From an uncultured Aquimarina sp. (GTDB lineage Bacteria > Bacteroidota > Bacteroidia > Flavobacteriales > Flavobacteriaceae), in NCBI GenBank assembly GCA_947498455.1, contig CANMKK010000004.1:62001-126000 (forward strand): a stretch of 64,000 nucleotides of DNA, read 5' to 3'. The notes under the pieces were generated by a model. It saw only the letters and a program-made list of their open reading frames with translations. It was not told the origin of the DNA and made no database searches. This document shows, piece after piece, positions 45,501-54,437 of this stretch (within the stretch, counting starts at the first letter, position 1; each line of letters starts with the position of its first letter). Made by a program: the position numbers and the translations under genes.

Positions 45501-45828
45501 ATTCGTGTAACACAATCCCTTTGTTGATAAAAAAAGAATATCGGTTTGCACCTTTGGTTATTTCTAAACCTTCATTAGCTACTCTAATGGCTTCATCAAA
45601 CTTTTTCTCTAGCAGTAGATAATAAGATTTAGTTACCAAAAGGGACTCATATACAGAATCATTTTTAGAAATTTTATTAAGATATTTTTGAATCTCTGAG
45701 TATTCTTTTTTTTCTTCTAGTTTTAGAACTTTTTCAATGATGTTTTCATAATCAATATATTCTATTTTTTCTTGTGCTTGAGTGAATACAAATACCAAGT
45801 GTACAATACATAAAAATGTCTTTTTCAT
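42553..45828 (-). CDS. TPR and MORN-repeat (YwqK-like) protein, 1091 residues
   Basis: Signal peptide (MKKTFLCIVHLVFVFTQAQ). TPR units occupy residues about 35-200 (YSFFINKGIVLHESEKYEEAL, NNSLYYNRGLTLEELNKPKEAI). A spacer follows (200-370), then a long run of about 30 MORN_2/YwqK units to the end, each of the type G-x-x-x-x-Y-x-x-N-G-x-x-x-x-E/K (for example YTTFYNNGVKESESYYSKGEL, WISYYNNGKISEENFYHKG). The repeats form an extended beta sheet. The function is likely scaffold or surface interaction; the antitoxin label often given to YwqK-like repeats is not supported here. First gene of the operon with the two DUF3857 proteins. Confidence 0.85.
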   Translation of the reverse strand: MKKTFLCIVHLVFVFTQAQEKIEYIDYENIIEKVLKLEEKKEYSEIQKYLNKISKNDSVYESLLVTKSYYLLLEKKFDEAIRVANEGLEITKGANRYSFFINKGIVLHESEKYEEALSVYNQAIKEFPKNNSLYYNRGLTLEELNKPKEAINDYIQSIYLNPFNAKSHLQLGAICFNEQKMGQALMAVNMYLLLNPDGEHSFTVLNSINTSVSQKNDSEPLGITISMDDESFEDIDLVLNSRMSLNAKYEIKNKINIALTRQNQALFEQLQDYEGNEGFWSEKYVPFYKWVFENDHFNNFTYTVSYSVKNPDFKKIVEKKTPEIKEFIGLFYDKWQNIMSTENLQEFEGKTQKIGYAYSDYKIQAIGKLENDKRVGKWMIYDEEGKQSGIGTYTKEGKRAGQWKWFNHTGQITDIENYEENLLKGDYTTFYNNGVKESESYYSKGELNNTYKLYNSKGALIQNKSFKDGELHGMYQSYYDVGVPYKNYNATYDKGEVVGALIQHYPNGQLAKKYNYIKGKLQGEGIEYYNDGNTKKVYNYSNGVLEGAYKTYHANGQLFETGITLEGNYHGDWKTYHPNGAIWNEITYDKGELNGSYKEYDIDEKLHYNFTYRKGELIAYQYYDKNGKLIKEGKKKKGAFYYEGYSPLGTKTGEGKYNVKGGKTGEWKYYENGALSEKGMYENDLLQGDLYTYYPSGQERTITSYKNDSLSGYYVAYHKNGKISRQGWHKNDQSHGNWISYYNNGKISEENFYHKGQKHGIQTTYGVEGKLSTQYLYEYGTLIQEKYFNPEGKVYQTIDIPVDKEKYTITTNHYNGKKHLTINYVRGIKHGKYTNHNVDGGIIAEGDYFNNELHGTWTWYYENGKVRVKGEYYHGDRIGERINYNENGVVLKTYTYKNGDLEGSYKYFNDEGNLTGEIPYSNGKIHGERKFYSAEGKLQMVRYYHNDKIIGYSYLDENAALKPMIPIKNQTAKIQAYFDNGNPSISLEIKNGELINEFKAYNYSGNIDRHIQYKDGDYHGKALYYFPNGVLKEELNYDYDSLHGSYTKWFSNGNLKEEIQYRHDMKSGEAKYYNEDGEVIKEKLYFNDMEN

Positions 45829-46198
45829 ATAATAGATTAAAAGTTTGATATAGTGATATATAAAGAAATGCTGATAATGCTTTAAATCCTATGTCCCAGT
45901 GTTACTTTTTAAGAGCACAAACATATTATAAAATTATGAATATGTAAAAGCGATATATTTCCAATTCTTATCCCACTACTTTGTAAAACAGTTTTTTATT
46001 ATTATTAAATAGGATACTATTTTATTAACCTTATTAGGTTCCTATGTCTTAATTTAATTTTACCTTATATTAAGTAATGTCTTAACTAGTTAAAATGTTA
46101 CCCCCATATAGACATTTTTTTATAGAATTATTGAAATATATTGTATTTCACTTTTTGTAAGGGTGATTTTTAGTATAGGTTTATTCAGGTATATAAGT
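45829..46198. other. intergenic stretch upstream of the MORN operon
   Basis: A/T-rich, no frame. It presumably contains the minus-strand operon promoter. Nothing else is visible before the repeat at 46199. Confidence 0.35.
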
Positions 46199-46362
46199 AA
46201 TACGATTTACGCATAAAACTTTCGCATATAGGTCGTTTATTTTGCACTATATCTGCGTTATAAATTCAACAATAGCTACAGCTATTCTTTAATTTTATGC
46301 CTTAATCTAGCACAAAATAATTCAAACTTTTAATACGAACTTCTTATCCATAAATCGTATAA
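46199..46362. repeat. MITE-like repeat, copy 3 with an internal insertion
   Basis: The same ends as the copy at 38451 (AATACGATTTACG and AAATCGTATAA), but the core is interrupted after CGCATATAG by about 75 bases, which include an inverted copy of the core (TATTTTGCACTATAT) and a small ATAGCTACAGCTAT palindrome. The remainder of the core then continues (GCACAAAATAATTC). Confidence 0.7.
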
Positions 46363-46475
46363 TAGGGAAATAAAAGCTCTACTGTCAAATCTAAGGTTAG
46401 ATTAAAATTATTTATAACCGTCGCAAGCACTTACGGTAATTTTAGTAATTTTAAGAGTATATAAAACCTAATCGT

Positions 46476-46847
46476 ATGAAACTAGGAGCATTTTCGGTGA
46501 GCCTTAATGTAAAAGATATTAAAGCTTCGAAATCATTTTATGAAAAACTTGGGTTTTCAGTCTTTGCAGGAGATATCGAAAAAAACTACCTTATTATGAA
46601 AAACGAAAACTCTTTAATAGGGTTGTTTCAGGGAATGTTCGATAATAATATATTGACTTTTAATCCGGGTTGGGACGAAAATGCAAATACACTAGAATCA
46701 TTTGATGATGTAAGAGAAATACAGGAACAACTTAAAATACAAAATGTTGCATTAGAAAAGGGGGCAGACGAAAACAGCTCAGGACCAGCGAGTATTGTTC
46801 TCATAGATCCTGATGGGAATCCAATTCTTATAGATCAACATGTATAA
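46476..46847 (+). CDS. VOC (glyoxalase/bleomycin-resistance fold) family protein
   Basis: A 123-residue protein with two beta-alpha-beta-beta-beta units: GAFSVSLNVKDIKASKSFYEKLGFSVF at the start and SIVLIDPDGNPILIDQH at the end. The His ligand position of many VOC enzymes is replaced at the N-terminus (SVSLNV), so the metal chemistry is uncertain. Substrate unknown. It lies 29 bases upstream of the next gene in the same direction, and co-transcription is likely. Confidence 0.85.
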   Translation: MKLGAFSVSLNVKDIKASKSFYEKLGFSVFAGDIEKNYLIMKNENSLIGLFQGMFDNNILTFNPGWDENANTLESFDDVREIQEQLKIQNVALEKGADENSSGPASIVLIDPDGNPILIDQHV

Positions 46848-46876
46848 TTGTACTATCAACAAAGCATAATCATATA

Positions 46877-47482
46877 ATGACACAGATTACAAAACCTAAG
46901 ATTCAATATAAGGATAGAATCAAATTGCCACTTTCCTTTGATGTTGCCAAAATGACTAAAGAATGTGAGGCTTTAATGTTAGAGCAGTTCGAATATTACA
47001 ATGTAATTCAACTACGGGCACCGGCACATATAGTAGATACTACATTGCCATTCCCTCCGCCTGCAGATGATTATGCAGATGGTTCCTGGACTGATTGGCT
47101 GAATACAAGAGCACTTAATGAATCTCCATATTTAATGAGTATTGTTGATTCCTTCCGTAAACATACGAAGGTTACGTTGGTTCGTTTATTACGTCTTGCT
47201 CCTGGAGCAGAAGTAAAAGAACATATGGATCCTACTTTGGGTCTGGAAATAGATAAATCCGTAGTTCGTCTTACCATTCCTATTATTAAGAATGATGGGG
47301 TAACATTTTTCCTAAACGGGACAACAGTTCCTATGTTACCAGGAGAGTGCTGGTACCTTAGACTTACAGACCCGCACAGAATAGATAATCACGGAATTAC
47401 AGAACGTATTAATCTAACGATAGATATGATACCGAATGATTGGGTACAAAAATTAGTCAGTGACAGTCAAGATTTAGAATAA
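46877..47482 (+). CDS. aspartyl/asparaginyl beta-hydroxylase-like 2OG oxygenase
   Basis: A 201-residue cytosolic protein of the Asp/Asn hydroxylase (cupin-like) family. Iron ligands are suggested by VKEHMDPTLG and DPHRIDNHG, with ERINLTIDM after them, the usual order His...His-Arg...Arg in this family. It has RLTIPIIKNDGVTFFLNG as the core strand. It may hydroxylate a protein or a free amino acid. Preceded by a VOC-family gene 29 bases upstream. Confidence 0.82.
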   Translation: MTQITKPKIQYKDRIKLPLSFDVAKMTKECEALMLEQFEYYNVIQLRAPAHIVDTTLPFPPPADDYADGSWTDWLNTRALNESPYLMSIVDSFRKHTKVTLVRLLRLAPGAEVKEHMDPTLGLEIDKSVVRLTIPIIKNDGVTFFLNGTTVPMLPGECWYLRLTDPHRIDNHGITERINLTIDMIPNDWVQKLVSDSQDLE

Positions 47483-47997
47483 ATACTTTGTAAATTTTTT
47501 AATCCGTTTCGGATGGTTTAATTCTTCAAGGATCACCCTTGGAAATAAAATGATTGTTTCGGAAATATACTTTCTGAGTTTATTTCGAGGTTATTGATTA
47601 CTATAGAATAGCCATGTGATTTTAATCCCTCATTGAGGGACTAAAATCACATGGCTTGCCTTGAAAACAAAATAAAGGTTTCGGGAGAATACAACCAGCT
47701 TATTCCAAGGTTGTTGATTTACATTGCTTTAATTCAATCCGACTTTAGTACATGTTTCAAAATAAAATGTATTGATAGCGCTGCTATCCTTGAATCTTCT
47801 TTTTCACCTGAATCAAAAGACAATTCAATTCAGGTTCCGGTAATTTCATATAGGAATTGGTATAATAAAAAAACGTTTAAAATAAATAGGGAAAAACTAC
47901 CCTTTTAGGGTGGGAAATAATAACCATTCAACACTTACTTTTGAAGCGTTTTTAATCATCTATATATAAAATTTTTACATTCAAATTTTTCAAACGT
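47483..47997. other. gene-free region with an imperfect tandem duplication and a large hairpin
   Basis: Two related segments of about 65 bases (47540-47600 and 47665-47725, both with GTTTCGG and AGGTT.TTGATT) flank a long hairpin at 47610-47656. A frame of 85 codons from 47651 starts inside the hairpin and is not believed. Another weak stem near 47899-47912 (CTACCC/GGGTGG) is seen. Confidence 0.45.
47610..47656. other. large hairpin
   Basis: AGCCATGTGATTTTA 47610-47624 pairs perfectly with its complement 47642-47656, continuing with TCCCTC/GAGGGA across one bulge. No T run follows, so it may be a repeat remnant and not a terminator. Confidence 0.6.
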
Positions 47998-50703
47998 ATG
48001 AAAACAACAAAAGCAATTAGTTGTCAGTTTATTACTGAATCTAAGCAAACAAATTTAACGCCGAGTCCTCGGAATTCGGAAGGCCTATGGAAGGGAATAC
48101 AACTTCTGTTGGCACTATTTTTTATGACAAGTATAAGTAAAGCTCAAAGTAACAACATCGTAATTGAATCAGGAGATGCTTCTTATTATTGCGGATCTGT
48201 AGTGACTTTGATAGCACCAGGTGATGCAACTAATGATTATTATTGGACAACTAGTGGATCACTTAGCTTAAGGCCAGTTAATACTACAGGGCAGGGATTT
48301 GGAGCACTAACTGTTAGTGGTAATAATAAGGTAGATGTGCTTGTAAGTGGAGAAGGAGAAGTAACTGTATCCTGTGTTAGTTGTGGTAATCCTCCTCCTA
48401 TCAATCTTGCTCCGAATGCCAGAGTATTTAGCCCAGAAATGGAGGTAAGTGAAGGAGGAATAAACCAACCTAATGGTTTTCAAACCAAGCGCCCATGGAT
48501 ATGTCTTAATAACGACTTATCAGCTCCTGCACAAGTATTAACGCTAAAGAATGACACTCCTTTTGATATTTTTTGGTCTATTACAGGAGGCGCTAGAAAA
48601 GTAGATCAAACGTATGGAAAAGTAGGAAATAAATACGTAGCTACTGTATCCATACAAACTACAGGAACCCTGAACAAAGGATTTATTAGAGCGTATGTGT
48701 CAGATACTTGTGGTAACGTTGTTTGTGGGGGTGGTTCTGGAATAGACTGGGAAATCTTAAAAAATATTGTGCCAGATGAAATCTTTGGAGTAACCTGCCT
48801 TAGAGATAATAACTTAGATGCTTCCAGATCAACAGTATATAGTGTTCCTGATGAAATTGCAGGGAATGCAATATTTAACTGGGAATTGTATGATAATACA
48901 TATACTTTGGTTATGCCAAATGACCTTCGTTTTGGTATAGAGTCTACCGTACTTTATGGGAATTCTGCAACAATAACCTATAAAGGAAATCATACACCTA
49001 GTTCTGTAGGAAATTTTAAAATAAAGCTTATTAATACTTGTGATGAGACATCTGTATTCGAAAGAATAATAACGGTAAGTCCAGAAGCTCCTATCACTAC
49101 TCAGGAGACCTATTGTGTACCAGAAACAGTCGGAACGATCGAAACAATTGGCATTGCTAACCCAGAATCAGGAAAGATATATACCTGGGCAGTACAAGGA
49201 GATTTAGATTGGACTATTACTTCTACTGGTAATGGAGCTACGGCAGATGTTACCTTTAATGATACTGCAAGTGGTATTATAATCGTAAAAGCTTCCAATA
49301 GTAATGATCCTACCTGTACAAGTGATGGTACTATTATGTATATCAATAGAAATGGAGGAGATGTTTCTCTTTCGGGAGTAAACTGTATACAAAGAGGTAC
49401 AACAGATGCATTTTCATTTACAGCAAGTCCTTTTGGGCAATTTGATTGGGAAATTACACCAAGCCTTCCTGCTAACTGGACGGTGAGTAATGGAGGTAAT
49501 ATATTAACAGTAACACCTCCGTCTAGTGGAATCGATATTTCTGGAAATTATACGGTTACCGCTTCTCTTCAAGGATGTGCTATTGATAATACAGCTTCTT
49601 TTGATTTTGAAATTAGTCCTGAAAAACCAGTAATTAGCGGAGAAATCTGTGCAATTCCTGGAACAGTATATACCTATACATTGAGTTCTGAAGGAGCTAC
49701 GACTGCAGATGTTACAATCACAACGGATAGTGGAACGGTTACCAACAGGCAATTGGCATTACCAGGAACATTTAATTATAGTGCTACTAGTGAAGATTTT
49801 GAAATTATGGTAGTAACAAAATCAGTAACAAATTGTACTTCTTTGCCAACAACACTTGTAGTTAAGGCGCAACCAGAAGTGGTGAGTATTGATATGGAAG
49901 ATGTGTGCACGGCAAAGGGGGGAACTCCAACAATTACCTTTACAGCAACTACATTGGGTAATATAACAGCGTATAGATGGGATTATCCAAGGCAATGGAC
50001 AAAAATAGGAGGAGGAAATATAGGAGATCATTCTATTACACTTCTTCTGGATGAGAATACAGCTGGAGATGTATGCTTAAAGCCATATAATGATAGCTGC
50101 ACTGGAGAAAACTATTGTTTAAATGTTCCTAGAGATGAATTGGATGTTAGTTTTAAGAAAATTGAATTAATAAGCAATGTATTGTATCAAATTCAACTTA
50201 ATTCGGAAACTCCTGTTGATTTAGAATGGAGAGATGCAGAAAGAAGAGTAGACGTTTCCGATTGTATTGGGAGCAACTACATTTCATCAAATTCTGTTAC
50301 GAATGATTTCTGGTTTTATACTCCTGCTCAGACAACCTCTAGATGGTTATCTGTAAAAGTGAAAGACGGAGACTGTTCGCGATGCTTTGTTTTTGATCTA
50401 GAGAATATGCCCGTAGCAAGTAGTGGTAGATCAAACGGAAAAAGAGATGTAGTATCAAAAACTAAGTTTGACTTAGATATTTTCCCTAATCCTACAAGCG
50501 ACTATATTAATATAGTAGTTCCTTCAACAGAAAAAGTAGCAGGTATTGTATTGGTAAATGCCAAAGGAAAACTGGTATTTAGAAAAAGACCAACAGGTAA
50601 TGTAGAGAAAATTGATGTTTCAGAATATCCAGCAGGGATGTATTTCTTATATGTAATGACTGCCCAAAATGGTTTTAGAACAGAGAAGATAATAATAGAT
50701 TAA
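47998..50703 (+). CDS. T9SS-exported protein with PKD/Ig-like repeats
   Basis: A 901-residue protein. A long N-terminal region precedes the hydrophobic segment GIQLLLALFFMTSISKAQ (residues about 33-50), so the signal lies late or the true start is further in. The body consists of Ig/PKD-like beta modules with conserved Cys pairs (SYYCGSVVTLIAPG, ETYCVPETVGTI, EICAIPGTVYTY) and ends in a T9SS type A sorting domain (LDIFPNPTSDYINIVV, LVNAKGKLVF, YPAGMYFLYV). No enzymatic domain is seen. Surface or secreted adhesive role inferred. Confidence 0.82.
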   Translation: MKTTKAISCQFITESKQTNLTPSPRNSEGLWKGIQLLLALFFMTSISKAQSNNIVIESGDASYYCGSVVTLIAPGDATNDYYWTTSGSLSLRPVNTTGQGFGALTVSGNNKVDVLVSGEGEVTVSCVSCGNPPPINLAPNARVFSPEMEVSEGGINQPNGFQTKRPWICLNNDLSAPAQVLTLKNDTPFDIFWSITGGARKVDQTYGKVGNKYVATVSIQTTGTLNKGFIRAYVSDTCGNVVCGGGSGIDWEILKNIVPDEIFGVTCLRDNNLDASRSTVYSVPDEIAGNAIFNWELYDNTYTLVMPNDLRFGIESTVLYGNSATITYKGNHTPSSVGNFKIKLINTCDETSVFERIITVSPEAPITTQETYCVPETVGTIETIGIANPESGKIYTWAVQGDLDWTITSTGNGATADVTFNDTASGIIIVKASNSNDPTCTSDGTIMYINRNGGDVSLSGVNCIQRGTTDAFSFTASPFGQFDWEITPSLPANWTVSNGGNILTVTPPSSGIDISGNYTVTASLQGCAIDNTASFDFEISPEKPVISGEICAIPGTVYTYTLSSEGATTADVTITTDSGTVTNRQLALPGTFNYSATSEDFEIMVVTKSVTNCTSLPTTLVVKAQPEVVSIDMEDVCTAKGGTPTITFTATTLGNITAYRWDYPRQWTKIGGGNIGDHSITLLLDENTAGDVCLKPYNDSCTGENYCLNVPRDELDVSFKKIELISNVLYQIQLNSETPVDLEWRDAERRVDVSDCIGSNYISSNSVTNDFWFYTPAQTTSRWLSVKVKDGDCSRCFVFDLENMPVASSGRSNGKRDVVSKTKFDLDIFPNPTSDYINIVVPSTEKVAGIVLVNAKGKLVFRKRPTGNVEKIDVSEYPAGMYFLYVMTAQNGFRTEKIIID

Positions 50704-50736
50704 CTTTATTAGTAAATTTCCCCATAATTTTTTAGG

Positions 50737-50770
50737 AAACCACTTCTGATTCAATTCAGAGGTGGTTTTT
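50737..50770. terminator. bidirectional terminator between convergent genes
   Basis: AAACCACTTCTGA 50737-50749 pairs with TCAGAGGTGGTTT 50756-50768 (one mismatch), with A-rich and T-rich flanks. Confidence 0.85.
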
Positions 50771-52047
50771 TAATAGAACCCTTTCTTCATTATTAAAACA
50801 TTTGTAATAAGTAACAGCGATAAGGCAGGTAATAGCCATCCAAGATTATAAATTCCTAAAGGAAGCATCTCTAATATAGGTTGCATCTCAGTTTTCATTC
50901 CTACAGAACTTAAAAAATCAGGTAAACTAAAAAACATAGTAGCTATTACTACTACCCTAAAAACAAGAGGAGAAGTATACCGTTCTGGTAGAATATTTAG
51001 AAATATTAAAATAATAGTGATTGGATATATAAACATCAAAGCAGGTATTGCAACAACTATAATGTCATGCACATCTAATTGTCCCATTAGGATTCCCAGA
51101 ATACATCCGATTATTGCAGTAATATTATAGGCTAATTTGGATTGATTGAATAGCCCTTTGATAAAATCCGAAGTACCAGTAACGATTCCTACTGCGGTGG
51201 TAAAACAAGCTAAGGATACTAACACTGCTAAAAAACTACTTCCAATATTTCCTAAGGCATGCGAACTTATATCGGATAGTAATTCTGTACGACTGATTTC
51301 CTGAATAAAGCTAGAACTAAATAAAGCTCCATTCCATATCAATCCAGCATATACTATAAAAAGTCCAATTCCTGCAATTGTTCCGGAGTTACGAATAAGT
51401 ACTTTATTTTCTTCAAAGCTTCTACCTCCTTTTAACCGAATAGAAATAATAATTACTCCACCAACTACAACGGCACCAATAGTATCAAAAGTTTGATATC
51501 CTTCTAGTAAACCTTTAACAAAAGGAACATCCATTCCAGAATTATTCATAGTAGGATGATCCGTAAAAATTCCAATAAAAATAATACTGAGAATAACAAT
51601 AAAAATAATAGGAGTTAGAAACTTTCCCAATATATCAAGAATCTTAGATCTGTTTAAAACGAAAAATAAAACCAGAATAAAATAAATACTACTAGTTAGT
51701 AACGAGTTTGTTCCTAAAAATGGTTGTACAGCAATTTCATGAGTTACAGATGCTGTTCTTGGAGAAGGCAATGTAATGGAAATGGCATATACTATAAAAC
51801 AATAAATGATACTAAAGGTATGAGAAACTTTTTTGCCAAAATCAAACATAGTACCCTGTAATTTTGCGTGTGCAAAAATCCCTAACAAGGGTAGTATTAC
51901 AGCAGAAACAATAAAACCCAATGTTACTAAGAACCACATCTCTCCTGCTTTAAAGCCTAAATTGGGTGGGAGTATTAAATTTCCAGCTCCAAAAAACATA
52001 GAAAATAAGGCAAATCCAGTGATAAAAGTTTCTTTATTAAATTTCAT
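50770..52047 (-). CDS. brnQ: branched-chain amino acid:cation symporter
   Basis: A 425-residue protein with about twelve membrane helices. The N-terminal FALFSMFFGAGNLILPPNLG is the family signature of BrnQ/LIVCS carriers, which take up Leu, Ile and Val with Na+ or H+. Later helices (YAGLIWNGALFSSSF, ACFTTAVGIVTGTSDF) agree with the family. Start ATG 52047. Divergent from the alpha/beta hydrolase gene, with 37 bases between the start codons. Confidence 0.93.
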   Translation of the reverse strand: MKFNKETFITGFALFSMFFGAGNLILPPNLGFKAGEMWFLVTLGFIVSAVILPLLGIFAHAKLQGTMFDFGKKVSHTFSIIYCFIVYAISITLPSPRTASVTHEIAVQPFLGTNSLLTSSIYFILVLFFVLNRSKILDILGKFLTPIIFIVILSIIFIGIFTDHPTMNNSGMDVPFVKGLLEGYQTFDTIGAVVVGGVIIISIRLKGGRSFEENKVLIRNSGTIAGIGLFIVYAGLIWNGALFSSSFIQEISRTELLSDISSHALGNIGSSFLAVLVSLACFTTAVGIVTGTSDFIKGLFNQSKLAYNITAIIGCILGILMGQLDVHDIIVVAIPALMFIYPITIILIFLNILPERYTSPLVFRVVVIATMFFSLPDFLSSVGMKTEMQPILEMLPLGIYNLGWLLPALSLLLITNVLIMKKGFY

Positions 52048-52084
52048 TTGGTTAGGTTTATCTTGCTAAATATAAACTATAGTA

Positions 52085-52870
52085 ATGACATTAGCATATA
52101 AAGGAATTAAAATCAATTATCAGATATCTGGAAAAGGTTCGGCACTCATTTTTTTACATGGGTTTATAGAAAATTCCAAAATGTGGGATGATATTATTCC
52201 TCATTTTGCAAATACACATACTTGTATTACAATTGATTTATTAGGGCACGGAAAAACAGATTGTATAGGATATATCCATACTATGGAAGAGATGGCCTAT
52301 GCCGTAAAAGTAGTATTAGATCATTTGTCGCTTAAAACCTATAGATTAATAGGACATTCAATGGGAGGGTATGTTTCTTTAGCCTGTCTAGAATTATTTC
52401 CTCAAGAGGTTATTGGATTGGTTCTATTAAACTCTACTTCTTTGCCAGATAATGAAGAACGAAAGGTAAACAGAACACGCGCGATCGAAATTATTAAGAA
52501 GAATTCCAATGCCTATGTAAGTATGGCAATTGCTAATCTCTTTGCTAAAGAGAACCATATTAAATTTGCAGAGCAAATAGAAATCATCAAAAAAGAGGCA
52601 TCAAAAACATCTATACAAGGTATTATTTCTGCTTTAGAAGGGATGAAAGTAAGAAAAGATCGTACAGAAGTGTTATCTAGTTTCGATAAACCAAAAATAA
52701 TTTTTGCAGGAAAACAGGATCCTGTTTTAACTTATGGACAAAGTATTGATGAGTCTAAAAAACTAGACACAGAGATAATCTCTTTTAATGGGGGACATAT
52801 GACATATCTCGAAAATAGGGAAGAATTTCTAAACTCTTTAAGCCATTTTCTAATGAAACCAATTGTATAG
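52085..52870 (+). CDS. alpha/beta hydrolase
   Basis: A 261-residue cytosolic hydrolase. The oxyanion segment LIFLHGFIENSKMWDDI, the IDLLGHGKTD strand, the nucleophile elbow GHSMGGYVSL (Ser), and a C-terminal GGHMTYLEN with the catalytic His are all present; KIIFAGKQDPV supplies the acid. It resembles MhpC/MenH-like esterases. The substrate is not determined. Divergent from brnQ. Confidence 0.9.
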   Translation: MTLAYKGIKINYQISGKGSALIFLHGFIENSKMWDDIIPHFANTHTCITIDLLGHGKTDCIGYIHTMEEMAYAVKVVLDHLSLKTYRLIGHSMGGYVSLACLELFPQEVIGLVLLNSTSLPDNEERKVNRTRAIEIIKKNSNAYVSMAIANLFAKENHIKFAEQIEIIKKEASKTSIQGIISALEGMKVRKDRTEVLSSFDKPKIIFAGKQDPVLTYGQSIDESKKLDTEIISFNGGHMTYLENREEFLNSLSHFLMKPIV

Positions 52871-53113
52871 TAAAGAAATAATTATTTAATAAGCAAACCT
52901 CTCCAAAAGTAAGTGAGGTAAATGACTCAGTTCGGGCTTTTGTTTGTTCTGTATTATTGGGACGAAATACGTTTTTGTACTGTTAAAAACACTATAATAT
53001 ACAAAATAATCGCTTTTTTTGAATTTTTTTGAATTTTTTTTCCTACAATTTATTGTTGATAACTAAAAAAATGTTATTATTGTACTGATAATGAACTTTT
53101 AACCCCGATAAAA
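52871..53113. other. short intergenic stretch
   Basis: Poly-T-rich tracts and no gene. Nothing else supported. Confidence 0.3.
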
Positions 53114-53383
53114 ATGAAGAATTCTACCCCCCACTCGTCATTCTCCCTATCAAAAATTTACTGCGTCCTGTTCGGGCATAATTATGTTATTTCTAAAAAC
53201 GTTACGCATCATATCAAAGAGTATACTTGTTCTCATTGCCAAGAACAAGCAACAACAAATAGTAAAGGAAGATTAGAAGTTATGACTCCCAAGCTAAAAG
53301 AAATAAATGATATGCTCGCTTCAGTTCATGCAAAGAAAATAGCAAGGAATGAAAATAAAATTGATTTTCAGGCTGCGTCCTAA
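53114..53383 (+). CDS. small DUF1660-like zinc-ribbon-type protein
   Basis: An 89-residue protein with CVLFGHNYVISKNV near residues 17-30 and CSHC near residues 39-42; together with His residues around position 31-33 this looks like a small metal-binding fold as in DUF1660 proteins. The C-terminal helix is basic. Function unknown. Its stop lies 7 bases from the end of convergent thiL. Confidence 0.65.
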   Translation: MKNSTPHSSFSLSKIYCVLFGHNYVISKNVTHHIKEYTCSHCQEQATTNSKGRLEVMTPKLKEINDMLASVHAKKIARNENKIDFQAAS

Positions 53384-53390
53384 AATGAAA

Positions 53391-54437
53391 TTACTCTTTA
53401 ATCGGATTCCACCCCTGAGCTTGTAATTCTATTTTTTCATTAGCTCTAGTTACTAACCCCATTCCATCTTTTTCATTGGTCATATGGCCGATAACAGTTA
53501 GATTAGGATTTGCTTTAATCTTTGGAAAATCATCTTGCTTAATTGTAAACAGCAATTCATAATCTTCACCTCCATTAAGCGCTACAGTAGTACTATTTAA
53601 TCTAAACTCTTCACAGGTTGAGATCACCACAGGATCTAGCGGTATTTTCTCTTCATAGAGATGAACACCAACATTGGAATTTTTGCATAGATGGATCACC
53701 TCAGAAGATAAGCCATCACTTATATCAATCATACTGGTAGGCTTTACTTTTAGAGCTGCTAGAAGTTCTATTATATCTTTACGCGCTTCTGGTTTTAATT
53801 GCCGTTCAATTAGGTAAGAATATTGATCAAGATCTGGTTGGGAATTAGGATTGGCCTTATAAACCTGCTTTTCTCTTTCTAATACCTGAAGTCCTAAGTA
53901 GGCAGCTCCCAGATCCCCTGTAACAACCAAAAGATCATTTTCTTCAGCACCTCTACGATATACTAGATCTTTATCATCAGCATAACCAATAGCAGTAATA
54001 CTGATTAATAATCCGGTAGTAGAAGATGTTGTATCTCCCCCAACAACATCTACATTATAAACTTTGGCAGCTGCTCTAATTCCAGCATATAGTTCTTCTA
54101 AGGCTTCTAAAGGGAATCGGTTAGATACAGCAATAGATATAGTAATTTGAGATGCCTGCGCATTCATTGCATATACATCTGATAAATTAACCATTACAGC
54201 TTTATATCCAAGATGTTTTAAAGGAACATAAGATAAGTCAAAATGAATTCCTTCGATCAGTAAATCAGTAGTAATGACACATTTTTTATTTTTAAAATCT
54301 AAAACAGCAGCATCATCTCCAATACCAACAGTAGTAGTTTCTTGCTTTATTTCAAAACCTTTGGTCAGATGATCAATAAGTCCAAACTCCCCTAGCTCCG
54401 ACAACGATGTTTTTGGTGTATTTTTATCTTCAATCAT
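53391..54437 (-). CDS. thiL: thiamine-monophosphate kinase
   Basis: A 348-residue ATP-dependent kinase of the PurM/SelD superfamily that makes thiamine diphosphate, the last step of thiamine synthesis. Seen: GIGDDAAVLDF (residues about 38-48), TTDLLIEGIHFD, MVNLSDVYAMNA, VGGDTTSSTTG, TGDLGAAYLG, MIDISDGLSSE and LNGGEDYELLF. All ThiL blocks are in order and the length is normal. Single gene on the minus strand. Confidence 0.95.
   Translation of the reverse strand: MIEDKNTPKTSLSELGEFGLIDHLTKGFEIKQETTTVGIGDDAAVLDFKNKKCVITTDLLIEGIHFDLSYVPLKHLGYKAVMVNLSDVYAMNAQASQITISIAVSNRFPLEALEELYAGIRAAAKVYNVDVVGGDTTSSTTGLLISITAIGYADDKDLVYRRGAEENDLLVVTGDLGAAYLGLQVLEREKQVYKANPNSQPDLDQYSYLIERQLKPEARKDIIELLAALKVKPTSMIDISDGLSSEVIHLCKNSNVGVHLYEEKIPLDPVVISTCEEFRLNSTTVALNGGEDYELLFTIKQDDFPKIKANPNLTVIGHMTNEKDGMGLVTRANEKIELQAQGWNPIKE

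Noticed and set aside
42553..45828. Toxin-antitoxin module suggested by YwqK-like repeats
   Set aside because: The repeats are structural MORN units in a long exported protein and no toxin gene is adjacent.
47651..47908. Plus-strand 85-codon frame
   Set aside because: Starts inside a hairpin arm, has no recognisable domain, and lies in duplicated non-coding sequence.
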